DNA of 42,290 nt from JAHDDW01 sp964648795 (GCA_964648795.1 CAZYMB010000013.1:1-42290), one strand, 5' to 3'. Positions 25,403-34,087 are shown, numbered from the stretch's first letter. The notes: a model not told the origin generated them from the sequence alone. A program made the numbers and translations.

Positions 25403-26179
25403 TCAGTAGTCTACTCGGACCAGAGTCAGGCCATGTGGCGGAGCTATTGGGGCCACTTTGGCACGATCCTTGGCCTCTAGTATGTCAACCATTTCATCAG
25501 CCGAGCGCTTCCCTAGACCAACGGCCACGCAATGACCAGTGATAGCTCTAACCATCTGACGACAAAACGCCGAACCAGTAACCTCAAACTTAACTAGTTC
25601 ATAACCAGATGACGGCTTCGACCATAAGATCTCTTTGATCTCTCGCATCATCACTGGCTCTGGTTGATCCTCTGCGTGTTTAGGTTTACGGCAAAATGAA
25701 GAAAAATCGTGGGTACCTAGCAACGCAGAAGCTGCCCTATTCATGGCACCTATATCTAAAGACTCTGGGACATGCCAATGGTTGATGGAACGAAAAGGGT
25801 CCGGAAATTCAGAAGCATCAATCAAATACTCGTAAGTTCTCCTAGTGGCATCGTAACGAGAGCTAAACTCGGCGTCGATTGCTTCGACAGACTGAACAAC
25901 AACCTCTGGAGACAGCTTTGCGTTAACTACAGCTGCCAACTTCAGAGCATCAGCAGACTTCCAATCAAGAAAACAGTTAAGCACTTGATGAGTTGCGTGA
26001 ACGCCTGCGTCAGTACGCCCAGACATAACGAAATCGGCAACAAGCCCCAGTCGGCCTTCGATGACTCGACTCATCTCCCCCACAACAGTACGAACCCCAG
26101 GATTAGGTGCAAGACCATGGAAGGAAGTTCCGTTATATGAAATAACGAACTTAAAATTTGTCAACGCTGAATTGGCCAT
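25403..26179 (-). CDS. truA: tRNA pseudouridine(38-40) synthase TruA
   Basis: Makes pseudouridine at positions 38-40 of the tRNA anticodon stem. The catalytic motif SGRTDAGVHA contains the nucleophile Asp (about 57). TRRTYEYLI and EVTGSAFCRQMVRAI are further family segments. It has 258 residues from ATG 26179, which has AGGG seven bases ahead; an adjacent TTG one codon earlier is not preferred. It lies 25 bases after rplQ, as in other actinobacteria. Confidence 0.97.
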   Translation of the reverse strand: MANSALTNFKFVISYNGTSFHGLAPNPGVRTVVGEMSRVIEGRLGLVADFVMSGRTDAGVHATHQVLNCFLDWKSADALKLAAVVNAKLSPEVVVQSVEAIDAEFSSRYDATRRTYEYLIDASEFPDPFRSINHWHVPESLDIGAMNRAASALLGTHDFSSFCRKPKHAEDQPEPVMMREIKEILWSKPSSGYELVKFEVTGSAFCRQMVRAITGHCVAVGLGKRSADEMVDILEAKDRAKVAPIAPPHGLTLVRVDY

Positions 26180-26204
26180 CAATACGCCCTATCAGCTTTG
26201 AGAG

Positions 26205-26561
26205 TTAATCTACGAACTCGATCTTAGCCATCTTGGCGTTGTCGCCACGGCGAGGGTTCATCTTCATGATCCTGGTATAACCACCTGGTCGTGTCTGAAA
26301 TCTTGGTGCAACATCTTCGAAAAGCTTGGTGGTCATCTCGACATCACCCAAGTAGCTGACTACTTGACGGAAATTGTGGAGACCACCCTTTTTAGCTTTG
26401 GTAACTAGCTTCTCTGCTACCGGGCGCATCGCCTTAGCTTTAGCCTCTGTAGTTACTATGCCCTCAGCAGCAATTAGAGATGCAACCAAGTTAGCCATCA
26501 TCAACTTCTGATGGGATGCAGAACCGCCGAATCGACGACCCTTCTTAGGTGTACCGGGCAT
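26205..26561 (-). CDS. rplQ: 50S ribosomal protein L17
   Basis: Large-subunit protein near the exit tunnel, 118 residues. The opening PGTPKKGRRFGGSASHQKLM is the L17 pattern, and TTEAKAKAMRPVAEKLVT and TRIMKMNPRRGDNAKMA are conserved. It starts two bases after the rpoA stop, the usual end of the alpha operon. Confidence 0.98.
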   Translation of the reverse strand: MPGTPKKGRRFGGSASHQKLMMANLVASLIAAEGIVTTEAKAKAMRPVAEKLVTKAKKGGLHNFRQVVSYLGDVEMTTKLFEDVAPRFQTRPGGYTRIMKMNPRRGDNAKMAKIEFVD

Positions 26562-26563
26562 GA

Positions 26564-27508
26564 TTAGATCCTACCGCCTCGAAGCGAAAGGCCTCGCTCA
26601 ACCAATTTGTCTACAACTTCGTCAAGAGACTTCTGTCCAAAGTTAGTAATTGCAAGAAGATCGTCATAGCTACGAGTTAGCAGCTCACCAACTGTGTTGA
26701 TCTGAGCTCGCTTCAGGCAGTTACGAGGACGCTCTGAAAGGTCTAGCTCTTCGATAGTTAGTTCCATGTCTGGAGAACCAGAAGCAGCTGATGGAGCTTC
26801 ACCAAGGGTTAGACCCTCTGGCTCTTCTGCCATGTTCTCAACTAGTTCCATTAATGATCGAACAGTTGCACCAGCTGAAGCAAGAGCATCTGCAGGAGCA
26901 ACAGAACCATCGGTCTCTACATCAAGGATTAGTTTGTCAAAGTCAGTTGACATTTCAACGCGAGTTGGTTCAACAGAGATTGCGACACGACGAACCGGGC
27001 TGAATATTGCATCTACTGGTATAACACCGATTGTTGGAGATTCATTAGTTCGCTTTAGTGATGACAACCAACCTCGACCACGGTCAATTGTTAGGTCACA
27101 TGCGATGCGACCACTCTCTGCCAAGGTTGCGATATGAAGCTCAGGGTTAAGGACCTCAACGTCTGCTGGTAAAACTATATCTGCAGCTGTAACTTCTCCT
27201 GGACCCTTCTTGTCGATACGAACCACTACTGGCTCTTCGCTTTCACAAGTGAGAACAATGTCTTTAAGGTTCAGAATTATGTCAGTGACGTCTTCAACCA
27301 CACCTGGCATAGTGTCAAACTCGTGAAGTGCGTCGTCATACTTGACTGAGACAATCGCAGCTCCAGGAATCGATGACAAAAGAGTCCGTCTTAGCGATGC
27401 GCCCAATGTGTGACCAAAGCCTGGCTCAAGTGGACCAATCGCAAAGCTTCCTTTGTTCGACTGTCCGTCGTCAATCTGCTCAACTGTTGGGCGTTGAATT
27501 ACTAGCAT
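26564..27508 (-). CDS. rpoA: DNA-directed RNA polymerase subunit alpha
   Basis: Assembly platform of RNA polymerase. The N-terminal domain (about 1-230) includes EPGFGHTLGASLRRTLLSSIPG, the core-binding helix. A linker leads to the C-terminal domain (about 245-314) with LDLSERPRNCLKRAQINTVGEL and NFGQKSLDEV, which contacts UP elements and activators. Its 314 residues are typical. AAGGAAA lies a few bases before the ATG. It is 44 bases after rpsD. Confidence 0.99.
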   Translation of the reverse strand: MLVIQRPTVEQIDDGQSNKGSFAIGPLEPGFGHTLGASLRRTLLSSIPGAAIVSVKYDDALHEFDTMPGVVEDVTDIILNLKDIVLTCESEEPVVVRIDKKGPGEVTAADIVLPADVEVLNPELHIATLAESGRIACDLTIDRGRGWLSSLKRTNESPTIGVIPVDAIFSPVRRVAISVEPTRVEMSTDFDKLILDVETDGSVAPADALASAGATVRSLMELVENMAEEPEGLTLGEAPSAASGSPDMELTIEELDLSERPRNCLKRAQINTVGELLTRSYDDLLAITNFGQKSLDEVVDKLVERGLSLRGGRI

Positions 27509-27552
27509 TTGCTAATTTCCTTTTTTCTAGTGGCCCCGTGGACCGAAATTTG

Positions 27553-28173
27553 TTACTTACTGTAAAGTTCGACAATCAATTGCTCGCGCAATGGAATATC
27601 TATCTGTTCTCTGATTGGCTCCGCCGCAATGGTTACAGCAAGCCCGTCTTCACCCAAGTCCATCCAAGCTGGAGGGGTTCGATCAAGTACTTCTTTGTTC
27701 CACTCAATCAATGCATTTTTCTTGGTCGCAGGCTTGAGCTCAATCTTGTCTCCAGCACTGACTCTGTAAGAAGGAATGTTGACACGCTCTCCGTTGACCA
27801 GAAGGTGGCCGTGAGAGACAAACTGTCGTGCCTGAGGGCGTGTTGCAGCAAAACCTGCACGGTAAACAATGTTGTCTAGGCGAAGCTCTAGCGAGATCAA
27901 CATGTTTTCGCCAGTTACACCTGGACGACGAGATGCGTTCTTGTAAACACGACGGAACTGACGTTCTGTTAGACCGTAAGCTAAACGAGCCTTCTGCTTC
28001 TCCTGAAGCTGAACTAGGTACTCAGAGTTACCATTGCCACGCATGCGTGTGCGGCCGTGCATCCCTGGAGGATACGGACGACGCTCAAGAGCTGTAGTTT
28101 CACCTTTAGTTCCGAATATGTTTTCACCGAGACGACGAGAAATTCGCGCTCTTGGGCCTGTATACCTGCTCAC
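27553..28173 (-). CDS. rpsD: 30S ribosomal protein S4
   Basis: Primary 16S rRNA-binding protein that nucleates the 30S body. It has 206 residues. The N-terminus (YTGPRARISRRLGENIFGTK) lacks the zinc-binding cysteines, as in many actinobacteria. The S4 RNA-binding domain is visible as LELRLDNIVYRAGFAATRPQARQ. The start is GTG in a TAGTG overlap with rpsK. Confidence 0.98.
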   Translation of the reverse strand: MSRYTGPRARISRRLGENIFGTKGETTALERRPYPPGMHGRTRMRGNGNSEYLVQLQEKQKARLAYGLTERQFRRVYKNASRRPGVTGENMLISLELRLDNIVYRAGFAATRPQARQFVSHGHLLVNGERVNIPSYRVSAGDKIELKPATKKNALIEWNKEVLDRTPPAWMDLGEDGLAVTIAAEPIREQIDIPLREQLIVELYSK

Positions 28174-28565
28174 TATGCTCTCCTACGCTTCTTTTGTCGG
28201 CACCCGTTATGAGGGGTTGGTGTTACATCTTTAATGCCAACTACTTCAATGCCAGCATTCTGAACTGAACGAATAGCTGTCTCACGACCAGAACCTGGAC
28301 CTGAAACGATGACATCGCACTTGCGCATACCATGGTCATTCATTGCTTTGCGAGCAACAAGGTCGGCTGCCTGTTGTGCAGCAAATGGTGTTGACTTACG
28401 AGAACCAGTGAATCCAACGTTGCCTGAAGAAGACCAGCAAAGAACATTGCCGTCTTGGTCGGTCATAGAAATAATAGTGTTGTTGAAGTTCGAGTTGATG
28501 CGACATACGCCATGCGATACTTGGCGTGCGCCTTTCTTGCGCTTTGTTGGTGCGGGATTGTCCAT
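28173..28565 (-). CDS. rpsK: 30S ribosomal protein S11
   Basis: Platform protein of the small subunit, next to the Shine-Dalgarno helix. It has 130 residues. NSNFNNTIISMTDQDGNVL, the GRKSTPFAAQ-type segment and the C-terminal VTPTPHNGCRQKKRRR are diagnostic. It overlaps rpsM (TAATG) and rpsD (TAGTG) by one base each. Confidence 0.98.
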   Translation of the reverse strand: MDNPAPTKRKKGARQVSHGVCRINSNFNNTIISMTDQDGNVLCWSSSGNVGFTGSRKSTPFAAQQAADLVARKAMNDHGMRKCDVIVSGPGSGRETAIRSVQNAGIEVVGIKDVTPTPHNGCRQKKRRRA

Positions 28566-28945
28566 TACTTAAGTGCCACTTTCTTTCCTGCGACGGTCTT
28601 TTTAGGTCCTTTACGGGTGCGAGCGTTTGTTTGGGTGCGCTGACCTCTTACAGGCAGCCCCTTGCTGTGCCGGCTACCTTTGTAAGATTTGATCTCCATT
28701 GAGCGCTTGATGTTCTGTGTTACCTCACGCTTTAGGTCACCTTCGGTGACAAGTTCGTTGTCAGCAATCCAACTCTTAATTGCGTTCAGGTCTGAATCAA
28801 CTAGGTCCTTGACTCGAGTCTGGGAATCTATGTTGCAAGCTTCACAAATCTTCTTGGCTGTTGAACGGCCAATACCTTTTACATACGACAGCGAAATCAC
28901 TGTTCGTTTATCTCTTGGGATATCAACACCGGCTATGCGTGCCAT
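28565..28945 (-). CDS. rpsM: 30S ribosomal protein S13
   Basis: Head protein that touches the P-site tRNA and the B1 bridge. In its 126 residues are ARIAGVDIPRDKRTVISLSYVKGIG-type sequence, RHSKGLPVRGQRTQTNARTRK, and a basic tail. It starts four bases after rpmJ, with AGGA seven bases upstream. Confidence 0.98.
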   Translation of the reverse strand: MARIAGVDIPRDKRTVISLSYVKGIGRSTAKKICEACNIDSQTRVKDLVDSDLNAIKSWIADNELVTEGDLKREVTQNIKRSMEIKSYKGSRHSKGLPVRGQRTQTNARTRKGPKKTVAGKKVALK

Positions 28946-28949
28946 CTAA

Positions 28950-29063
28950 TTATCCTTGCCTTTGCTTATGTCGTGGGTTCTCACAGATAACGCGAACAAC
29001 ACCTGAGCGTTTAATCACTCTGCATTTGTCGCACATTTTCTTTGCGCTTGATCTAACTTTCAC
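28950..29063 (-). CDS. rpmJ: 50S ribosomal protein L36
   Basis: The smallest ribosomal protein, 37 residues. It reads MKVRSSAKKMCDKCRVIKR at the N-terminus with GTG as the start. The zinc ligands are all present (C-x2-C, C, H: CDKC, VICENPRH), so it is the zinc-binding form. Its place between infA and rpsM is the standard alpha-operon order. Confidence 0.97.
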   Translation of the reverse strand: MKVRSSAKKMCDKCRVIKRSGVVRVICENPRHKQRQG

Positions 29064-29090
29064 TTACTTATCTCTCAGGTATTTTAAAAC

Positions 29091-29309
29091 TTATTTATAT
29101 CTATAGGTGATGCGACCACGAGTTAAATCGTATGGGGTCATTTCAACCTGAACTTTGTCGCCGGGCAAAATTCGAATGTAGTGACGACGCATTTTTCCGG
29201 AAATATGGGCCAAGACTTCGTGACCATTCTCGAGCTCTACTTTGAACATAGCGTTCGGTAGAGACTCAATGATCTTGCCTTCCATTACGATGGCTTCTTC
29301 TTTGGCCAG
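29091..29309 (-). CDS. infA: translation initiation factor IF-1, apparently with a CTG start
   Basis: OB-fold factor that blocks the A site during initiation. From CTG 29309 the protein has 72 residues, exactly the usual length, and aligns with the family end to end (AKEEAIVMEGKI, LPNAMFKVELENGHEVLAHI, TPYDLTRGRITYRYK). AAGGAG lies six bases before this CTG. The alternative is an in-frame ATG at 29348, which adds 13 residues (MSWFGTVRFKENA) not seen in the family and has no ribosome-binding site. A single-base assembly error (ATG read as CTG) would explain the case equally well. Confidence 0.93.
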   Translation of the reverse strand: MAKEEAIVMEGKIIESLPNAMFKVELENGHEVLAHISGKMRRHYIRILPGDKVQVEMTPYDLTRGRITYRYK

Positions 29310-29321
29310 GGCATTCTCCTT
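29310..29321 (-). promoter_or_regulatory. ribosome-binding site of infA
   Basis: AAGGAG at 29316-29321 and a six-base spacer (AATGCC) precede CTG 29307-29309. The spacer contains an out-of-frame ATG (29313-29315) that opens a nine-codon ORF. Its stop overlaps an in-frame ATG of infA (TAATG), so reinitiation there could also occur. The site is the main evidence against the ATG at 29348. Confidence 0.7.
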
Positions 29322-29393
29322 AAAACGGACCGTACCGAACCAGCTCATAGTTGCACGCGTTAACGACCGCTAAGAGTTAGATTCAGCGTCTCT

Positions 29394-29422
29394 ATGCTAG
29401 GCCCGTAAAAAGCTTGCACCAA
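29394..29422 (-). promoter_or_regulatory. candidate sigma-70-type promoter for infA-rpmJ-rpsM operon
   Basis: On the minus strand TTGGTG (29417-29422) and TAGCAT (29394-29399) are 17 bases apart, each resembling the -35 and -10 consensus. The start site would fall near 29386, about 75 bases before the CTG of infA. Found by eye only. Confidence 0.4.
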
Positions 29423-29479
29423 CCTCGCTTTCCTGGTAAGCGCATGATTTTTTAACTATTTTGACCGAAACAGGGCGAG

Positions 29480-30040
29480 CTAGGAGCTTATCGCTGCCAA
29501 AACCCGTTCTGAGACCTCAGCCTCAGTGCCTAGGCCGTCCACGTCAACTGTCATATCCAGACTCTTATAGAACTCTATTGCCGGCACAGTTTCGGATTCG
29601 TATAGCTCGAGGCGTTGCTTTGCAGCCTCAATCTCGTCGTCGGCTCGCCCACGCGACATCATTCTTTCCATACACTCTTCAACAGACACTTCTAAGTTGA
29701 TTGCCGAGTCAATACCATCGGGTCCTACGAACTCCAACAGCCCTTGAGCTTGGGCTAATGTGCGAGGAAAACCATCAAGGATAAAGCCAGAAGCTAGAAC
29801 GTCAGGCTCACTTAGCTTTGCGTTAACCAGCTTGAGAATAGTCTCATCGTCCACTAGTTGACCCGATGCCAGAATTGGCTCAACGATCTTTCCTAGCTGC
29901 GTTCCCTGTTCGATATTGTCTCTGAGAATATCGCCTGTACTCAGGTGCTTTAAGCCAAACTTTTCTGTTAACAGAGCGCACTGGGTCCCCTTACCGGAAC
30001 CCTGCCTGCCAAAGATAATAAGTTTAAGTGGGTCTTCCAT
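29480..30040 (-). CDS. adk: adenylate kinase (short form)
   Basis: Interconverts ATP plus AMP and two ADP. P-loop GRQGSGKGT is at 11-19, the AMP-binding segment HLSTGDILRD follows, and FILDGFPRTLAQA is the signature. Its 186 residues lack the inserted LID with zinc Cys, so it is the short type. It lies 42 bases after secY. In most actinobacteria map follows adk; here the next gene is infA. Confidence 0.97.
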   Translation of the reverse strand: MEDPLKLIIFGRQGSGKGTQCALLTEKFGLKHLSTGDILRDNIEQGTQLGKIVEPILASGQLVDDETILKLVNAKLSEPDVLASGFILDGFPRTLAQAQGLLEFVGPDGIDSAINLEVSVEECMERMMSRGRADDEIEAAKQRLELYESETVPAIEFYKSLDMTVDVDGLGTEAEVSERVLAAISS

Positions 30041-30082
30041 TGAAACCTTCTCCGCCTTCTTCTGCTTATTTCAGCGTAGAGG

Positions 30083-31405
30083 CTACTTGAGGAATCCCTC
30101 ATAGTTTCTGGCCAATAGCTGAGCGTTAATCTGCTTCATCATCTCTAAAGAGACGCCTACACCAATCAATATCGAAATACCACCGAAGCTGGCGAGCCCG
30201 ATGTTTCCACCCTGACGTTGGTCTCCTAGAGCCAGAGTTATCAGAATGGTAGGTATCAATGCGACAGCTGCCAAGAAGATAGAACCTGGCAAGGTAATGC
30301 GATTCAATATTCTGCTTAGGTAACGATCAGTCTGAGGTCCTGGACGAACACCTGGGATAAAGCCACCAGATTTGTTCAACTCATCGGCTTTTCTGGCTGG
30401 ATCAAACTGAATAGCGTTGTAGAAATAAGCAAAACCGATAATTAGTAACCCAAAGAATAGGTTGTACCAAACGTTGGTTGGCCCGAAATCGTTTACGAAG
30501 AAGTCTTGCATTGAATTAAAGAAGTTCGGATCGTTGATCGGACCAGCTGGCAATAAGTTAACTATGAAGGTTGGTGCGATGATCAATGAGCTAGCAAAGA
30601 TCACTGGGATAACGCCTGCCTGGTTAACTTTGAGAGGGATGAAGTTGCGGTTACCTCGATATTCTTTACGTCCCACTACCCTCTTTGCATAATGAACGGG
30701 AATCTTCCTCAAACCGTTCTCAATAAATACAATTGCCACGATTAACGCAACAAGTAAGAAGATTGCCAAGATGAGTGGGAAACTTCCTTGCGCAGTAAGC
30801 AAAGTATCCCCGATCGAAGGTATGGAGGCTACAACAGACGCAAAGATGATTACCGACATACCGTTACCGATACCTCTTTGGGTGTTCAGCTCTGCAAGCC
30901 ACATAATGATTGCAGTTCCGACAACCATGGCGAATACCCCAAGAATGATCGAACGGGTATCGTCGAAGATCCCGCCAAACTGAGGGCCAAACACGTTATT
31001 ATTCATCCCAATAATTACAGCAATTCCCTGACCAAAAGCCAGACCGAGTGCAACATAGCGAGTCCATTGGTTAATCTTGCGCTGGCCAACTGCACCTTGT
31101 GCTTGCCATTCTTCTAACTTTGGAATCGCAATGGTTAAGATCTGCATCATAATTGAAGCAGTGATGTAAGGAATTACGCCGAGTGCAAATATGGAAGCGC
31201 CCGCACCAACACTGGACAATAGCGACAACGACGCTCCAAGGCCATTTGGTGAGGCCGGCGCATTGTTCAGACCTTCGAGAGCAATAAGGTCAGCTCCGGG
31301 CGTCGGTATTGCCACACCGAGACGGTACAGGACAATTATGAACAGGGTGAACCCTATCTTCTTAACCAACTCTGGTGTTCTGAGGATGTTCTTAATTGTT
31401 TTCAC
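30083..31405 (-). CDS. secY: preprotein translocase channel subunit SecY
   Basis: Central pore of the Sec translocon in the cytoplasmic membrane. It has 440 residues with about ten hydrophobic helices. Recognisable parts are the N-terminal LGVAIPTPGAD, FALGVIPYITASIMMQ (helix 2), the helix 5 region QRGIGNGMSVIIFA and the cytoplasmic KVNQAGVIPVIFASSL. It follows rplO after 61 bases at the end of the spc operon. Confidence 0.98.
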   Translation of the reverse strand: MKTIKNILRTPELVKKIGFTLFIIVLYRLGVAIPTPGADLIALEGLNNAPASPNGLGASLSLLSSVGAGASIFALGVIPYITASIMMQILTIAIPKLEEWQAQGAVGQRKINQWTRYVALGLAFGQGIAVIIGMNNNVFGPQFGGIFDDTRSIILGVFAMVVGTAIIMWLAELNTQRGIGNGMSVIIFASVVASIPSIGDTLLTAQGSFPLILAIFLLVALIVAIVFIENGLRKIPVHYAKRVVGRKEYRGNRNFIPLKVNQAGVIPVIFASSLIIAPTFIVNLLPAGPINDPNFFNSMQDFFVNDFGPTNVWYNLFFGLLIIGFAYFYNAIQFDPARKADELNKSGGFIPGVRPGPQTDRYLSRILNRITLPGSIFLAAVALIPTILITLALGDQRQGGNIGLASFGGISILIGVGVSLEMMKQINAQLLARNYEGFLK

Positions 31406-31466
31406 TTACGTGCTCCCGTTCCAAACCAATTGGGCGATTTCAGGCGTATCTGACAGACTAGTCTAT

Positions 31467-31964
31467 TTAGCGATTCATGTGCTGGTTACCAGAAGCAGCT
31501 GGACGCACCTTGAAAGGTTTATCTAATACTTCCACAGAACCACCTGAAGATTCAATAGCTGATTTAGCTGATTCTGAAACAGCATGAGCAGACACTTTGA
31601 CTGCGGTAGTGATTTCACCTCTACCAAGAACCTTAACTAAAGCCTTTTCTGATGAAATAAGACCGTTTTTAGCCAAGATCTGGGGGGTAACCTCACTTAG
31701 ACCTAGCTCGGAAAGTGTGTCTAGATTGACTGCTTCGTATTCAACTCGGAAAGGGTTTTTAAAGCCTGGGAGTTTCGGAGTACGACGATAAAGCGGCACC
31801 TGACCACCCTCGAAACCAACTCGGACCTTACCTCGACCACGCGAGTGCTGGCCCTTTGTACCTCGGCCAGCGGTTTTACCGCCTTTACCGGCGATACCAC
31901 GACCGAGGCGTTGACCGGCTCGTCGTGAACCTTCAGATGGTTTTAAATCATGTAGTTTGACCAT
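31467..31964 (-). CDS. rplO: 50S ribosomal protein L15
   Basis: Late-assembly large-subunit protein, 165 residues. LHDLKPSEGSRRAGQRLGRG, GGKTAGRGTKGQHSRGRGKV and FEGGQVPLYRRTPKLPGF are the family core. It lies ten bases after rpmD. The C-terminal about 15 residues (AASGNQHMNR) extend slightly past the usual end. Confidence 0.98.
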   Translation of the reverse strand: MVKLHDLKPSEGSRRAGQRLGRGIAGKGGKTAGRGTKGQHSRGRGKVRVGFEGGQVPLYRRTPKLPGFKNPFRVEYEAVNLDTLSELGLSEVTPQILAKNGLISSEKALVKVLGRGEITTAVKVSAHAVSESAKSAIESSGGSVEVLDKPFKVRPAASGNQHMNR

Positions 31965-31974
31965 GGGTTTCTCC

Positions 31975-32154
31975 TTAGGCTTCAGTTACTTCCACAAGAT
32001 GTGAAACACTGTGTATCATGCCCTGTATTTCAGGTCGATCTTCTAAAATATTGCTAGATCCGATTTTTGTTAGTCCTAGAGCGCGTAGTGAGCCTCTGTG
32101 CTTAGGCTTTGAGCCAATTGCGGACTTTCTCAGAGTTACTTTTATCTGTGCCAT
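31975..32154 (-). CDS. rpmD: 50S ribosomal protein L30
   Basis: Large-subunit protein of 59 residues. It reads AQIKVTLRKSAIGSKPKH at the start and ends in MIHSVSHLVEVTEA, matching L30. The ATG overlaps the rpsE stop (TAATG). Confidence 0.96.
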   Translation of the reverse strand: MAQIKVTLRKSAIGSKPKHRGSLRALGLTKIGSSNILEDRPEIQGMIHSVSHLVEVTEA

Positions 32155-32747
32155 TACGCCTTCACCTCTTCAGACTGATCCTGCTCAGCTTGGGCGGCTT
32201 CTTTCTTATTACGGATGGTCTCACGGTATGTTGCGAGCAATGGTGCTGGAACAAACTCTGTCTCATCTAGGCCACGAAGCTTAGCTACTTCGTCAGGGCG
32301 CTTTAGACCAGCCAAAGCGTCAATGGTTGCACGAGCCACGTTGATTTGGTTTGCTGATCCTAGGGACTTACAAATAACGTCTTTGATTCCAACTTCTTCG
32401 AGAATCTGACGGGCAGCTCCACCGGCAATTACACCTGTACCAGGCGCAGCTGGCTTTAGCATTACTCGACCTGCTCCGTTCGTTCCAATGATTTGGTGTG
32501 TCACGGTTCCAGCTGACATTGCTACGTCAAACATAAGCTTCTTAGCTTCTTCGGTCCCTTTCTGAATTGCTAGTGGGACTTCTTTAGCTTTACCATAGCC
32601 AAGACCTACTCGACCTTTACCGTCGCCAACCACTACAAGAGCGGTGAAACCGAAGCGGCGTCCACCCTTGACTACTTTTGCCACACGGTTGATGGCAATA
32701 ACTTTTGATTCTCGTTCTGGACGTTGTTGTCTCTGATTATCTGACAC
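32154..32747 (-). CDS. rpsE: 30S ribosomal protein S5
   Basis: Small-subunit protein involved in decoding fidelity and mRNA unwinding. The 197 residues contain the S5 signature KVVKGGRRFGFTALVVVGDG, GYGKAKEVPLAIQKG and GRVMLKPAAPGTGVIAGG. Short charged N- and C-terminal tails (DNQRQQRPERES and AEQDQSEEVKA) extend beyond the core. It lies ten bases after rplR. Confidence 0.98.
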   Translation of the reverse strand: MSDNQRQQRPERESKVIAINRVAKVVKGGRRFGFTALVVVGDGKGRVGLGYGKAKEVPLAIQKGTEEAKKLMFDVAMSAGTVTHQIIGTNGAGRVMLKPAAPGTGVIAGGAARQILEEVGIKDVICKSLGSANQINVARATIDALAGLKRPDEVAKLRGLDETEFVPAPLLATYRETIRNKKEAAQAEQDQSEEVKA

Positions 32748-32757
32748 TTATATCTCC

Positions 32758-33120
32758 TTAGAATTCCAAGCCTTGTTCGCGAGCTGCGTCAGCCAAAGCC
32801 GCCACACGCCCGTGATATTGATTACCACCTCGGTCGAACACAGCAGCTGTTACTCCAGCTCCCTTTGCTCGTTCACCGATTAACTTGCCGACTGAAGTTG
32901 CAGCAGTGGCGTTACCGGTTGCTCCAGCAGACTTAACGGCAGCTTCCAAAGAAGAAGCAGACGCTACTGTTACCCCTGTTACATCGTCGATTAGCTGTGC
33001 GCTAATGTGACTATTAGAACGAAAGACGCTAAGTCTTGGACGATCAGCTGTCCCAGAAATTCGCTTACGCAGACGTTGCTGACGTATTGTTCTCATTTTA
33101 GATCTTGATACTTTAGCCAT
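32758..33120 (-). CDS. rplR: 50S ribosomal protein L18
   Basis: Binds 5S rRNA with L5. It has 120 residues; RKRISGTADRPRLSVFRSNSHI and the closing FDRGGNQYHGRVAALADAAR match L18. It starts in a TAATG overlap with rplF. Confidence 0.98.
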   Translation of the reverse strand: MAKVSRSKMRTIRQQRLRKRISGTADRPRLSVFRSNSHISAQLIDDVTGVTVASASSLEAAVKSAGATGNATAATSVGKLIGERAKGAGVTAAVFDRGGNQYHGRVAALADAAREQGLEF

Positions 33121-33662
33121 TATGCAGCTCCTGCCTTTCCTGCCTTACGCAAGATACGCTCATCAACGTATTTAACACCCTTACCTTTGTAAGGTTCTGG
33201 TGGTCTAAACGAACGAATTTCTGCGGCCACTTGACCGACTACTTGTTTGTCGATTCCGGAGACCGTTATTTTTGTTGGTTCTGGAAGATCGAAACTAATT
33301 CCTTCTGGGGCTTCGTAGTGAACAGGGTGAGAGAAACCTAGGGCTAGTTCAAGCTTGTTTGAACCCTGAGCTTTAGCACGGTAACCAACTCCAACGATCT
33401 CTAGCTCTTTCTTGAAACCTTCGTTAACCCCAACAATTGCATTGTTAATAAGTGATCTACAAAGTCCGTGCAGAGCTTTAGTCTCACGTTCTTCGTTAGT
33501 ACGAGAAACTACTGTTTCAGATTCTTCGTTAACTACTTTGATTCCTTCTGGGATCTTAACTGAGAGTTCACCTTTAGAACCTTTAACCATGACCTTCGAA
33601 GCCTCAATTTTTACTTCTACCCCATCTGGCACTGGGACCGGGGCGTTACCAATTCTTGACAT
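33120..33662 (-). CDS. rplF: 50S ribosomal protein L6
   Basis: Large-subunit protein near the GTPase-associated centre, 180 residues with two similar domains. SRIGNAPVPVPDGVEV opens it, and RSFRPPEPYKGKGVKYVDE is the C-terminal signature. It lies seven bases after rpsH. Confidence 0.98.
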   Translation of the reverse strand: MSRIGNAPVPVPDGVEVKIEASKVMVKGSKGELSVKIPEGIKVVNEESETVVSRTNEERETKALHGLCRSLINNAIVGVNEGFKKELEIVGVGYRAKAQGSNKLELALGFSHPVHYEAPEGISFDLPEPTKITVSGIDKQVVGQVAAEIRSFRPPEPYKGKGVKYVDERILRKAGKAGAA

Positions 33663-33669
33663 TACTTAC

Positions 33670-34074
33670 CTACCAGACGTAACAGACGACTTCGCCACCG
33701 ACTTTTTCACGGCGTGCGACTCGATCTGTTAACAGACCTTTCGAAGTTGACAAAATTACTACTCCAAGACCACCTAGGACTTTAGGAATATCGCTGGTCT
33801 TTGAGTAAACCCGAAGACCAGGCTTAGAAACTCTCTTGATTCCACTGATTACTCTTTGGCGATCTTCTGAGTACTTCATATCGATCGTTAGAGTCTCACC
33901 TGGGGCCAGCTCAGCATTTTCTAATTTGAAATCTGTAATGTAACCCTCGGCCTTTAGAACCTTAGCAAGAGCGATTTTTTGTTTTGATGCCGGCATTGAA
34001 ACCTCATCGTGCATCGCAATATTTGCGTTACGGATGCGAGTTAACATATCGGCGATTGGATCTGTCATTGACAT
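33670..34074 (-). CDS. rpsH: 30S ribosomal protein S8
   Basis: Central-domain 16S rRNA-binding protein and, in E. coli, the spc-operon repressor. It has 134 residues; MTDPIADMLTRIRNAN and the C-terminal STSKGLLTDRVARREKVGGE are diagnostic. It lies 13 bases after rpsN. Confidence 0.98.
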   Translation of the reverse strand: MSMTDPIADMLTRIRNANIAMHDEVSMPASKQKIALAKVLKAEGYITDFKLENAELAPGETLTIDMKYSEDRQRVISGIKRVSKPGLRVYSKTSDIPKVLGGLGVVILSTSKGLLTDRVARREKVGGEVVCYVW

Positions 34075-34087
34075 ATGTATTCTCCTC

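Noticed and set aside
29426..29453. Hairpin CGCTT/AAGCG followed by six T, terminator-like
   Set aside because: It reads on the plus strand, where no gene precedes it; on the minus strand the T-run is missing at the right place.
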